Assembly: GCA_905215645.1 (NCBI GenBank)
Contig: CAJMQS010000044.1
Location: 1 to 17,676, forward strand
Source of the DNA: an uncultured bacterium
GTDB taxonomy: Bacteria; Bacillota; Negativicutes; Acidaminococcales; Acidaminococcaceae
Reading direction: 5' to 3'
Length of the DNA: 17,676 bases
Shown here: positions 1-6,836 of the stretch, piece after piece
Layout: each line of letters starts with the position of its first letter
Numbering within the stretch: position 1 is the first letter of the stretch
The notes under the pieces: generated by a model
The model's input: the letters and a program-made list of their open reading frames with translations, nothing else
What the model was told of the DNA's origin: nothing
The model's database searches: none
Translations under genes and position numbers: made by a program

Positions 1-474
1 GTCTCCTGCACGGAAATCGAGACAGATGGGGCTCACAATGCCATCCCCACCACCGTGACGGTACGGGGAGATGCCCGGACTACCACGCCGGAAGACCAGC
101 AGCTGGTGGAAAATCGGATGCGGGATATTGTGGAGGGAATCTGTCGGATGAACCATGCCCAGTGCAGCTTTGCCTACACCCATGAGTTTTTCCCCACGGT
201 CAATGACGCCGGATGCGTCCAATATGCGGTGCGGGCTGCCCAGGCGGTGGTGGGAGAAAATCGGACCTTTGGAAACTGTGAGCCATGGATGGCGTCGGAA
301 GACTTTGCTGCTTTCCTGAAACATGTACCTGGCTGTTTCCTGCTTCTGGGAACCGGAAAAGAGAAAAGCGGAAATGTCTCTCTTCATCAGAATATCTATG
401 ACTTCAATGATGATGTATTGGCAACGGGAACAGAATTTTGGGCCGAGCTGGTAAGGCTCCGGCTGGCAGCATAA
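1..474 (+). CDS. M20D-family amidohydrolase/peptidase, C-terminal part (5' end outside window)
   Basis: The frame is open from the first base and ends in TAA, giving about 157 C-terminal residues of a protein that normally has about 390. It begins in the lid/dimerisation domain (AHNAIPTTVTVRGDART resembles the family's conserved 'N-x-IP...G..RT' stretch) and passes into the catalytic C-terminal part, with the typical MASEDFAAFL segment (the metal-binding Glu region), PGCFLLLGTG, and a late SLHQNIYDFNDD segment carrying the conserved His. These are features of M20D metal-dependent amidohydrolases (hippurate hydrolase, N-acyl amino acid deacylase and IAA-amino acid hydrolase relatives), which cleave N-acyl amino acids or small peptides in the cytoplasm. 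The exact substrate cannot be read from this fragment. It lies 15 bases before dpaL on the same strand, so the two are probably co-transcribed and may act together in catabolism of modified or non-protein amino acids. Confidence 0.9.
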   Translation, partial: VSCTEIETDGAHNAIPTTVTVRGDARTTTPEDQQLVENRMRDIVEGICRMNHAQCSFAYTHEFFPTVNDAGCVQYAVRAAQAVVGENRTFGNCEPWMASEDFAAFLKHVPGCFLLLGTGKEKSGNVSLHQNIYDFNDDVLATGTEFWAELVRLRLAA

Positions 475-489
475 GAAGGGAGCATAAAG

Positions 490-1686
490 ATGGAGAACGA
501 AATCAAGATCGTGGCCCGGAAACCCAGCGGGATATGTCAATGGGACGGGCTTTTTACCCGACAGGCAGCAGAAACGGCCCGGAACTTCCATCGGACCATC
601 CCAGGATATGCGCCTACGCCCCTGGTGGATTTGAAAGGATTAGCTGAACACCTGGGAATAGAGGCGTTCCATGTGAAAGATGAAAGTTTCCGGTTCGGCC
701 TCAATGCCTTCAAGGGACTGGGCGGCAGTTTCTGCGTGGCCCAAGTCCTGGGAGAGAAACTGGGGATTCCCATAACAGAAATGACCTTTGCCCGGCTCCA
801 AGATCCTGCAGTCCATGCAAAGATCAAAGACCTGTGTTTTGTGACGGCTACCGACGGGAATCACGGCCGGGGCATTGCTTGGACCGCTCACTGCCTGGGA
901 GTGAAGAGCAGGGTATTCATGCCCAAAGGAAGTTCTCAGGAAAGGCTGGAGAACATCTTGGCTTTGGGCAGCGATGCCTGTATCACGGAATTCAATTATG
1001 ATGATACAGTGCGCCATGCTGCCCGGGTGGCGGAAGAAACCGGCGGAGTACTGGTCCAGGATACGGCTTGGGAAGGATACGAAACCATTCCTGGGTGGAT
1101 CATGGAAGGGTATACCACCCTGGCCCTGGAAGCGGCAGAGGCTCTATCCCAGCCGCCTACCCACATTTTCCTCCAGGCGGGAGTGGGGGCCATGAGTGGG
1201 GCACTCACCGGATTCTTCGCCGCTTATTACGGCAGCCAGAAGCCAGTGATCACCATTGTGGAACCCAATCGGGCGGACTGCATCTTCCGTACTGCTGCTG
1301 CCGGGGATGGGAAGCTCCACACTGTGACTGGGGCATTGGACACCATTATGGCCGGATTGGCCTGCGGGGAACCCTGTACCTTGGGGTGGGGGGAACTGGC
1401 AGCTCATGCTGAGCATTTCGCTTCTGTTCCTGATTGGGTGGCGGCCCAGGGCATGCGGATCCTGGGAGCACCGGTTCCCGGGGACCCCAGAGTGATTTCC
1501 GGGGAAAGCGGAGCGGTGACCAGCGGCTTTGTCTGTGAACTGTACCGGAACAAAGCGCTGGAACCCCTGAGAAAGGAGCTGGGCCTGGACAAAGATTCCC
1601 GGATCCTGTGCATCAGCACCGAAGGCGCTACGGATCGGGAGAGCTACCGGCGCATCGTCTGGGATGGAACCTGGGCAAGAGGCTGA
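490..1686 (+). CDS. dpaL: Diaminopropionate ammonia-lyase (PLP enzyme)
   Basis: This 398-residue protein has the usual length for 2,3-diaminopropionate ammonia-lyase (DpaL/YgeX), a fold-type II PLP enzyme that converts D- or L-2,3-diaminopropionate to pyruvate and two ammonia. The PLP lysine is Lys75 in FGLNAFKGLGGSF, and Asp122 in TATDGNHGRG matches the aspartate used on the D-isomer in the E. coli enzyme. A Gly-rich loop (LQAGVGAMSGALTGF) and the terminal LCISTEGATDRESYR also fit the family. The start ATG is preceded by AAGGGAG at 476-482. The gene follows an M20D amidohydrolase gene closely, a pairing that suggests a small catabolic operon; E. coli ygeX also lies next to an M20 peptidase gene. 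Its last 43 bases overlap, tail to tail, the open frame of the minus-strand unknown gene. A degraded second copy of its 3' end lies just downstream at 1735-1819. Confidence 0.93.
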   Translation: MENEIKIVARKPSGICQWDGLFTRQAAETARNFHRTIPGYAPTPLVDLKGLAEHLGIEAFHVKDESFRFGLNAFKGLGGSFCVAQVLGEKLGIPITEMTFARLQDPAVHAKIKDLCFVTATDGNHGRGIAWTAHCLGVKSRVFMPKGSSQERLENILALGSDACITEFNYDDTVRHAARVAEETGGVLVQDTAWEGYETIPGWIMEGYTTLALEAAEALSQPPTHIFLQAGVGAMSGALTGFFAAYYGSQKPVITIVEPNRADCIFRTAAAGDGKLHTVTGALDTIMAGLACGEPCTLGWGELAAHAEHFASVPDWVAAQGMRILGAPVPGDPRVISGESGAVTSGFVCELYRNKALEPLRKELGLDKDSRILCISTEGATDRESYRRIVWDGTWARG

Positions 1687-3305
1687 GTTTCCCCTGGCTG
1701 TGCAATAATTTTGGGAGCAGCTTCCGCATTTTCCGGGTCCTCTGCATCAGCACAGAAGGGGATACGGACCGGACCCAGGAAGGCAAATCCTCGGGGAACG
1801 AAACTGGGCAAGAAGCTGAGCTCCACCGTCCGTGGCCCAATTCCATACTTGCTTCCTTCTTCAGATGTCGGTCTGGGGCGGAAGTTGTAGCTGATTCCCC
1901 CCAACTCTGCGTAAATTTCATATCTGTTCTTGGGTTCGCGGATCATCCGGTTGAGTTCCAACTTCAGCCGGATGATCTTTTGCATCTTTTCGGTCAGAGC
2001 CTGTGCCTGCTCCAGGGCGCCCAGAAAGGGATCCCCGGCATCAGCAGGATCGATCCATTGATCCTCCAATAATCCTCTGCAGTCAGTACCATCCAAGCCA
2101 TCTTTCACTAATTCCGCCAGGTCGATGGCCGGACTGAGCAGGCGAGAAATACATTCCTTGTAACGGACATCTGCATTCAGGTTTATTCTTTCTTTCTCTC
2201 GGATGTCATTTATCTCATGCTTGATCCTTTCAGCACGCTGGGCAAGAAGATAATAGGCGGCTGCGAGTTCCTTCCGGTCCTGGAGGCCGTAAAGCCGGGA
2301 AGTATACAGCTTTTCCTTTCCCTCTTTTCCCATGATCACTTTTAATCGATCGTGGCGGATCTCTGCAGGATCATAGGTGATCAACGTATCTGGCGATGAG
2401 GTGTTTTTATACTCCAGGATGGCTTTCGTCAGGGGCCAATATCCATATTTGAGGGCTTTATACAACTTCCGGTGCAGGGAACTGAATCTGCAGCCCTTGA
2501 GTTCGGGGCTCACTTTTCCCCAGTCGTCCACGTCTGCCAGCAGGTCTTCTTCCCACAGATAAAAGCTGGGGTGCCGGGGATCGTTGGGCGCGGCAGGGAC
2601 CAGGGAAAGGCCTCCCTCAAAGAACCCCTTTACGATCCAGGCATCAAGGGTTTTCCGGCTGGGGAGCTCCAGGAGCTCCTGGGCTTCTTCCGGGGTGTAG
2701 AGCTGCTGGAGGATGATTTGGAGATAATCGTATTTCCTTTTGCCCAGGAAGGACCAGTCCTCCTGATGCCACTGAAGAGCCGCTTCTTTGTGGTTGGTGG
2801 ATATTTCACCGGCCTTTATCATGAAAAAATATTCCACATACAGCTGGGCCAGCCGGTTGGCATCATATAAATGCTTGTGTTTTTCTGTGGGAATCTTTTT
2901 TCGGAAACTGCCCTCGTAGGGGGACAGGAATTTCGCTAAGGTATTGCTATCGCTATTGTTGTTATTGATAAAATGTCTCCTAAAAAATCCCTTAACGTTC
3001 GGATCCTGGAAAATATCCAAAGAATTTTCAGGATGGTCCTTTTCTTCCGGTCCTTTTGGTTTATCTTTGAGACAAAGATCCTGCAGATATTTTTCTCGAG
3101 CCTTCCGCTGTTTGCCAAGATTCTCATATGCTGGATATTCCGTGAAACCGGTGTACAGCCAGGGATGGACAACAGGGCCGCAGAATTTTTTCATCAAATC
3201 TTCCAGAGGCAGCCAGCATTCGTTGATTGCAGATTGGATGGTCATGATGTTCTTATCTGGATCAGGAAGGGCAATAACGTCTTTCCTTGTCTGTTTCATA
3301 GTCAT
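1644..3305 (-). CDS. Unknown protein with a MerR/excisionase-like helix-turn-helix
   Basis: I do not recognise this 553-residue protein. The start chosen is ATG at 3305, because GAGG lies 8 bases upstream; a GTG nine bases earlier would place that GAGG directly against the start. No signal peptide or membrane segment is seen. Residues about 203-229 (LYTPEEAQELLELPSRKTLD and the following AWIVKGF) resemble the first helix-turn-helix of MerR or excisionase-type DNA-binding domains. Charged, probably helical stretches lie around residues 345-380 and 430-460. The last ~60 residues look non-native: residues about 496-524 are encoded antisense to the decayed dpaL tail and the last 14 run into dpaL itself, so the original C-terminus may be lost. 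The gene is divergent from the 3410-4198 gene across a 104-base gap. It could be a mobile-element or phage-derived regulator, but nothing proves this. Confidence 0.7.
   Translation of the reverse strand: MTMKQTRKDVIALPDPDKNIMTIQSAINECWLPLEDLMKKFCGPVVHPWLYTGFTEYPAYENLGKQRKAREKYLQDLCLKDKPKGPEEKDHPENSLDIFQDPNVKGFFRRHFINNNNSDSNTLAKFLSPYEGSFRKKIPTEKHKHLYDANRLAQLYVEYFFMIKAGEISTNHKEAALQWHQEDWSFLGKRKYDYLQIILQQLYTPEEAQELLELPSRKTLDAWIVKGFFEGGLSLVPAAPNDPRHPSFYLWEEDLLADVDDWGKVSPELKGCRFSSLHRKLYKALKYGYWPLTKAILEYKNTSSPDTLITYDPAEIRHDRLKVIMGKEGKEKLYTSRLYGLQDRKELAAAYYLLAQRAERIKHEINDIREKERINLNADVRYKECISRLLSPAIDLAELVKDGLDGTDCRGLLEDQWIDPADAGDPFLGALEQAQALTEKMQKIIRLKLELNRMIREPKNRYEIYAELGGISYNFRPRPTSEEGSKYGIGPRTVELSFLPSFVPRGFAFLGPVRIPFCADAEDPENAEAAPKIIAQPGETQPLAQVPSQTMRR
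1735..1819 (+). pseudogene. Decayed duplicate of the dpaL 3' end
   Basis: The bases 1735-1820 align over their whole length with the dpaL tail at 1601-1687, at roughly three-quarters identity by eye. Forward translation gives RVLCISTEGDTDR, against RILCISTEGATDR in dpaL. A one-base deletion near 1775 then shifts the frame, after which RQILGERNWARS-stop matches dpaL RRIVWDGTWARG-stop, with both copies ending at the same TGA (here 1817-1819). Homology may begin a little earlier (about 1690) but is too weak to be sure. There is no start, no ribosome site and no catalytic part, so it is a relic of a second dpaL-like gene or of a partial tandem duplication. The minus-strand unknown gene now reads across it. 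Confidence 0.8.
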
Positions 3306-3349
3306 GATGTTCACCTCAGGAAAAAATAAGGAAAATGGCTATTTTACCT

Positions 3350-3378
3350 TTGTCTGGAAGGATCCGGCCGTGTATAGT
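3350..3378 (+). promoter_or_regulatory. Sigma-70-type promoter for the 3410-4198 gene
   Basis: TTGTCT (3350-3355) and TATAGT (3373-3378) are separated by 17 bases, placing transcription start near 3385 and leaving a short leader with AAAGGAG at 3394-3400. No equally good promoter was seen for the divergent minus-strand gene in the same gap. Confidence 0.55.
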
Positions 3379-3409
3379 GGAGGCAGCAATAACAAAGGAG
3401 TGGATAAAT

Positions 3410-4198
3410 ATGGAAAACAGTAATCTTCTGAACCACATGAGGATCTTCAACGGTACCCCGCACCCAATCCGTCTTTTTCGGTACCAGGAGTGCCCGTCTT
3501 ACAGCCGAGGCCTGAAGGGGCATGGGATTGCCTGGTATCTGGCAGATTTTCAGAGGGATCCGGAAGTAGACATGGAAATCCCTGAGGATCATCCTCTCAG
3601 TGTATCTGGGGGAAAGCATTCTTTTATGGACAAAGAGCATCATGTGGCACTGCCCAATGGCATGGATCCGGATATGGAAGTCGATAGCCCCGCCGGGTGG
3701 TACGATGTGGTCGTGGTAAGCAGCCGATATGCCAAGGTCGCAGGAAATCAGAAAGGCGGTATGGATCCCTTTTATCTGGACAGCCTGTACCTGGCTGAAC
3801 CTCTGTATAAGGGAAATCCGCATGAAGACCTCTTTGCCAGGAGGATAGGAACGGCTTTTTTGTCCAAGTTCAAGCGTCCGCTGCCGCCTGCTGCTTATCT
3901 CCAGCGGCTGGATCCCAATTCCTCCCTGCTCCAATCTCCTTCCTGGGGAAATGAACAACAGTTGGGACAGCAGCTGGCTTCTTATTGGAAGGATCCTTTG
4001 AATGCAGGAGTTTCGCTGGCAGGGATGATCGCCAGCCGGAATGTGTACAAGCCCCAACAGGGCAGCAACTGGCAGGACAGCCGGAACTGGTGGATGCTCT
4101 CCGGGGCAGTCGACCAGTTCCTGGAGTATCGGGAAATGGAACAGCAAAAAATCTTCAGCCAGCCGGCATTCGTCTATTGTAACCAGGCAGGAATCTGA
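3410..4198 (+). CDS. Unknown protein with an N-terminal 'NxTPHPI' motif
   Basis: A 262-residue soluble protein of unknown function. The start is the ATG at 3410, preceded by AAAGGAG with 9 bases between; the frame is open upstream, but an earlier ATG at 3335 would lie before the likely promoter. The N-terminus carries MRIFNGTPHPIRLF, then a strand-like WYDVVVVSSRYAKVAG near residues 97-112. This resembles small uncharacterised bacterial and phage proteins that begin 'NLTPHP' and later carry an 'xVxVS...A' strand, but that is recollection of a pattern, not a database match. The C-terminal half is rich in Gln, Trp and Ser and has no recognised motif. It is divergent from the helix-turn-helix gene and is followed after about 90 bases by the terminator shared with metI. 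The two unknown genes probably form one accessory locus. Confidence 0.7.
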   Translation: MENSNLLNHMRIFNGTPHPIRLFRYQECPSYSRGLKGHGIAWYLADFQRDPEVDMEIPEDHPLSVSGGKHSFMDKEHHVALPNGMDPDMEVDSPAGWYDVVVVSSRYAKVAGNQKGGMDPFYLDSLYLAEPLYKGNPHEDLFARRIGTAFLSKFKRPLPPAAYLQRLDPNSSLLQSPSWGNEQQLGQQLASYWKDPLNAGVSLAGMIASRNVYKPQQGSNWQDSRNWWMLSGAVDQFLEYREMEQQKIFSQPAFVYCNQAGI

Positions 4199-4288
4199 AG
4201 AGAAATGAAAGAAAGATCCGTGATTAAAAAATTTTAAGCAGAGTGCAGGGCAGTTTAGGAATCCTGCAAATACTATTATACATGAAAG

Positions 4289-4325
4289 AAAGGGGCCGTT
4301 GTACGTTCTGTGCAACAGCCCCTTT
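4289..4325 (-). terminator. Bidirectional intrinsic terminator after metI
   Basis: An 8-bp stem (AAAGGGGC/GCCCCTTT), one C-A mismatch and a further 6 bp close a 7-base loop. On the minus strand it starts one base after the metI stop codon and is followed by TTTCTTTC. On the plus strand the tail is weaker (TTTCCTATTTGATTTT) but could end the 3410-4198 transcript. Confidence 0.85.
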
Positions 4326-4326
4326 C

Positions 4327-4989
4327 CTATTTGATTTTCGTCTTATTCAATTTAGCCGAGATCCGATTCCCGATGGTCTGGACCACCTGGACCAGGACGA
4401 TCAGCACGATGACCGTGGCCACCATGGTATCCGCCTGGAACCGCTGATAGCCGTACCGGATGGCCAGGTCTCCCAGGCCGCCGCCGCCCAGGGCACCGGC
4501 CATGGCGCTGGAACCGATCAGGCTGATCACCGCCAGGGTGATGCCCAGCACGATGGAATGCATGGCTTCCGGCAGCAGCACTTTCCAGATGATCTGCATG
4601 GGACTGGCTCCCATGCTCTGGGCTGCCTCGATGACCCCTGGATCCACTTCCAGGAGGGACGATTCGATGATCCGGGAAATGAACGGGGTACAAGAAATGG
4701 TCAACGGGACGATGGCAGCGGTGGTCCCGATGGAAGAACCGACGATCAGCCGGGTCAGGGGGATGATGGCCACCATGAGGATGATGAAAGGCACGGAACG
4801 GAGGGCATTCACAATGGAGCCCAAGGTCTTGTGGAGGGCAGCGTTTTCCTTGATGTGCCCTTTCCCGGTAATGGTCAGGATCACACCCAGGGGGATGCCG
4901 AACAGGGATGCAATGGCAGCGGACAGGGCCACCATGTAAAGGGTTTCCCCCAGGGCCTTGATCAGCAGATGGATCATATTAGGAGACAT
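4327..4989 (-). CDS. metI: Methionine ABC transporter permease MetI
   Basis: This 220-residue integral membrane protein is the permease of the MetNI(Q) importer for methionine (L- and often D-), in the inner membrane. About five hydrophobic segments are visible. The EAA coupling loop that docks on the ATPase runs from about residue 117 to 141 (GVIEAAQSMGASPMQIIWKV, ending LLPEA), and a Gly-rich GALGGGGLGDLAIRYGY stretch typical of MetI follows. The start ATG is preceded by GAGGTGATCGGTT, and the gene overlaps the end of metN by 11 bases, so the two are translationally coupled. Expression is expected to be controlled with metN by the SAM-I riboswitch upstream. The gene is directly followed by a terminator, so the usual third gene, metQ (substrate-binding lipoprotein), is not in this operon downstream and is not elsewhere in the window. 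Confidence 0.95.
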   Translation of the reverse strand: MSPNMIHLLIKALGETLYMVALSAAIASLFGIPLGVILTITGKGHIKENAALHKTLGSIVNALRSVPFIILMVAIIPLTRLIVGSSIGTTAAIVPLTISCTPFISRIIESSLLEVDPGVIEAAQSMGASPMQIIWKVLLPEAMHSIVLGITLAVISLIGSSAMAGALGGGGLGDLAIRYGYQRFQADTMVATVIVLIVLVQVVQTIGNRISAKLNKTKIK

Positions 4990-6016
4990 AACCGATCACC
5001 TCATCTTTTACTTTTCTTTCATGGAGGTAATCCAGGGCCTTTTTCAGATGGGCCTCGTCACCTTCCACTTCAATGAGCAGGGTCCCGAAGGGGGTATCCT
5101 GCAGGGTCTCGATATTGGCCGTGAGGATGTTCACATTGGTATCGTATTGCTTGATCAGCACAGAGACGATGGGTTCTCCCGCACTGTCCCCGATGAAACT
5201 CAGGCTCACCAGGGCCTTATCCCCAGGCCGGTATTCCTTGTGGATGTCCAGCTTCTTGACGAAATCCGGCAGGTCATTGTGCTGGATGCTGGCTACGAAT
5301 TCCTTGGTGGTAGCCTTCTGGGGATTGGTGAAGATATCTACCATGGAGCCCTGTTCGATGATCTCCCCGTTTTCGATGACGGCCACCCGGTCACAGATTT
5401 CCTTCACCACGTTCATCTGGTGGGTGATCATGACGATGGTGATGTGGAGCCGTTTGTTGATGTCCCGGAGCAGGGAGAGGATGCTTTCCGTGGTCTGGGG
5501 ATCCAGAGCAGAAGTGGCTTCGTCGCACAGGAGCACTTTGGGATCGCTGGCCAGGGCACGGGCAATGCCTACCCGCTGTTTCTGCCCGCCGGAAAGCTGG
5601 CTGGGGTAGTGGTCGGCCCGGTCGCTGAGTCCGACCAGTTCCAGCAGGGGGGCCACCTTCTTTTGGATGGAAGCCTTGTCCATGCCTTGGATTTCCAGGG
5701 GGAAAGCGATGTTGCCGTAGACCGTGCGGCTGGAGAGCAGATTGAAATGCTGGAAGATCATGCCGATATTCTGCCGGGCTTTCCGCAGCTGTTCTTCTCC
5801 CAGGGCGGTCATTTCCTGGCCGTCCACGATTACTTTGCCGCTGGTAGGCTTTTCCAGCATGTTGATGCAGCGGACCAGGGTGCTTTTGCCGGCCCCGGAA
5901 AGGCCGATGATCCCGAAGATCTCGCCTTCATTGATGGTCAGGTTGATATCCTTCAGGGCGTGCAGGTCCCCTGAAGCTGTATGATAGATCTTTTCGATAT
6001 GCTGCAGTTCTATCAT
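4979..6016 (-). CDS. metN: Methionine ABC transporter ATP-binding protein MetN
   Basis: This 345-residue protein is the ATPase of the methionine importer. The nucleotide-binding domain shows Walker A GLSGAGKST (residues 38-46), the Q-loop Gln at about 89, the ABC signature LSGGQ (141-145), Walker B VLLCDE (161-166) and the switch His199 in MITHQM. The last ~90 residues form the ACT-like NIL domain (contains VSVLIKQYDTNVNILTANIE), which in E. coli MetN binds methionine and causes trans-inhibition of transport. The start ATG has GGAGGTG about 8 bases upstream. It is the first gene after the SAM-I riboswitch, which supports a methionine substrate rather than another amino acid. Confidence 0.96.
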   Translation of the reverse strand: MIELQHIEKIYHTASGDLHALKDINLTINEGEIFGIIGLSGAGKSTLVRCINMLEKPTSGKVIVDGQEMTALGEEQLRKARQNIGMIFQHFNLLSSRTVYGNIAFPLEIQGMDKASIQKKVAPLLELVGLSDRADHYPSQLSGGQKQRVGIARALASDPKVLLCDEATSALDPQTTESILSLLRDINKRLHITIVMITHQMNVVKEICDRVAVIENGEIIEQGSMVDIFTNPQKATTKEFVASIQHNDLPDFVKKLDIHKEYRPGDKALVSLSFIGDSAGEPIVSVLIKQYDTNVNILTANIETLQDTPFGTLLIEVEGDEAHLKKALDYLHERKVKDEVIGYVS

Positions 6017-6035
6017 GGGGGTTCACCTCCGTAGA

Positions 6036-6068
6036 AATAAAAAAACCTCTTCATCTGATGTGAAGAGG
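6036..6068 (-). terminator. SAM-controlled intrinsic terminator (riboswitch expression platform)
   Basis: On the minus strand, CCTCTTCA and TGAAGAGG (6061-6068 and 6046-6053) form a stem closed by a 7-base loop and followed by a run of seven or more T. The 5' arm can instead pair with the 3' strand of the aptamer's P1 helix (GATGAAGA, 6088-6095), giving the antiterminator expected in an S-box switch: SAM present, P1 forms, the terminator forms, metNI is off. Confidence 0.88.
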
Positions 6069-6083
6069 AATCAGTTGGGCTTA

Positions 6084-6196
6084 CTCATCTTCATCTTTCA
6101 GGCACTGCCTGGTGGACTTAGCACCGTTCAGCCGGCTGCGCCGCTGATGGTTGCCGTAACTTCATTGGGCCAGTCCCTCCGTTACTCTCGATGAAA
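6084..6196 (-). promoter_or_regulatory. SAM-I (S-box) riboswitch aptamer controlling metNI
   Basis: Read on the minus strand, the segment carries the conserved S-box elements in order: CATCGAGAG (start of P1 and J1/2), GGAGGGACTGGCCC with the P2 closing pair GTAAC/GTTAC, CGGCAACC, a P3 hairpin, CGGTGCTAAGTCC, the P4 hairpin CAGGC-AGT-GCCTG, and GAAAGATGAAGATGAG closing P1. These are the hallmark sequences of the SAM-I class, which binds S-adenosylmethionine and ends transcription when it is abundant. It lies between the promoter and the terminator before metN. Confidence 0.96.
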
Positions 6197-6210
6197 TCAA
6201 TGCGCTTTAA

Positions 6211-6239
6211 ATGATACCGTATAAAGTACAGTTTGTCAA
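6211..6239 (-). promoter_or_regulatory. Promoter of the metNI transcript
   Basis: The minus strand has a perfect -35 TTGACA (6239-6234), a 17-base spacer and -10 TATCAT (6216-6211). The predicted start near 6204 is a few bases ahead of the S-box aptamer, as expected. Confidence 0.88.
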
Positions 6240-6259
6240 TGGGGATTGGGGATTCCCGG

Positions 6260-6452
6260 CAGGGCCTTGAGAAGAATTCAGACACGGCCCCAGGGGGCCT
6301 GGAAGACGTCAGAAAAGAAGTCAGACACGGCCCAAAGGGCCTTGAGACGTCAGACGTCAGCTTTGTTCGACTTAGATGCAGGTCCGTCCTGTTTATCGCC
6401 AACAAGCTGACGTCTGACTTCTGAAAGGCCCGCAAGGGCCGGTCTGACGTCT
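6260..6452. repeat. REP-like palindromic repeat cluster, left of the rpn gene
   Basis: The 345 gene-free bases between the met promoter and the rpn gene are mostly this cluster. A unit starting TCAGACACGG, then a GGCCC-n-GGGCC mini-hairpin, then GACGTCAG, occurs at 6278-6312 and 6321-6360, with a partial unit at 6260-6274. The second unit continues GTCAGACGTCAGCTTTGTT (6349-6367), which pairs with AACAAGCTGACGTCTGAC (6401-6418) across a 33-base loop. The outer arm also mirrors itself: GGCCC-GCAA-GGGCC (6427-6440), then GGTCTGACGTCT (6441-6452). The whole is an imperfect dyad of about 130 bases, like a BIME or a small non-autonomous element. No open frame of note lies in it. Confidence 0.8.
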
Positions 6453-6520
6453 TTCTTACTGTTCAAAGGCAGATGTACAGCATCTGGCATTCGAAACGAT
6501 GAACGGCTCACGATGAACCA

Positions 6521-6549
6521 AAAGGCCGCCGGATTTTCCGGCGGCCTTT
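6521..6549 (-). terminator. Intrinsic terminator after the rpn gene
   Basis: A perfect 13-bp stem (AAAGGCCGCCGGA/TCCGGCGGCCTTT) with a 3-base loop lies 36 bases past the rpn stop. The minus-strand tail is CCTTTTGGTT, so the T-run is short; the opposite side (CCTTTCC) is weaker. Confidence 0.75.
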
Positions 6550-6584
6550 CCATTCGGCAGGAAAACGCCGGGGCGTTTTCCAAC

Positions 6585-6836
6585 CTACAACAATCCATGC
6601 AATTTTCCCAATTTCTGAATCTGGTCCAGAGAATAATGGGTGATCCGGGAAATGGTTTCCATGGGGATCTTTTCTTTCAGCATCCCAAGGATGTTGGCTT
6701 CCCGTTCTTTCTGCCGTCCTTCCAGGAGACCTTCCTGTTTGCCTTCCTGGCGACCTTCTAGACGACCTTCCTGCTTTCCCTCCAGGCGGCCTTTTTGCAG
6801 ACCTTCCTCCAGGATGGATTGTCCGTATGTACACAT
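6585..6836 (-). CDS. Candidate intragenic small protein (RpnS-like antitoxin), C-terminal 83 residues of the Rpn gene
   Basis: Within the rpn gene, in the same frame, ATG at 6836 is preceded by a perfect AAGGAGG (6851-6845) with 8 bases between, the best ribosome binding site of the locus. It would produce 83 residues starting MCTYGQSILEEG, containing all the EG repeats and the C-terminal helical domain but none of the nuclease core. In E. coli, Rpn genes make such a short C-terminal product from an internal start, and it binds and blocks the toxic full-length nuclease. The coding reason for the motif (Lys-Lys-Glu-Ala) could also be chance, so the product is inferred, not proven. Confidence 0.5.
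   Translation of the reverse strand: MCTYGQSILEEGLQKGRLEGKQEGRLEGRQEGKQEGLLEGRQKEREANILGMLKEKIPMETISRITHYSLDQIQKLGKLHGLL

Noticed and set aside
3335..3409. ATG at 3335 as the start of the 262-residue unknown gene
   Set aside because: It lies upstream of the likely -35/-10 pair and has a poorly placed ribosome site, while ATG 3410 follows AAAGGAG at good spacing.
4199..4288. Promoter-like TATTAT near 4274 and the TTAAAAAATTTTAA palindrome after the 262-residue gene
   Set aside because: Nothing on the plus strand is left to transcribe before the metI terminator; the AT-rich palindrome is too weak to call a terminator by itself.
4243..5974. Plus-strand frames of 277 and 338 residues antisense to metI and metN
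   Set aside because: metN and metI motifs are unambiguous on the other strand; the plus frames have His/Asp/Gly-rich shadow composition and no ribosome sites.
6716..6812. Tandem repeats as a CRISPR array
   Set aside because: The units are short, degenerate, in frame and without unique spacers; they encode the EG repeats of the Rpn protein.
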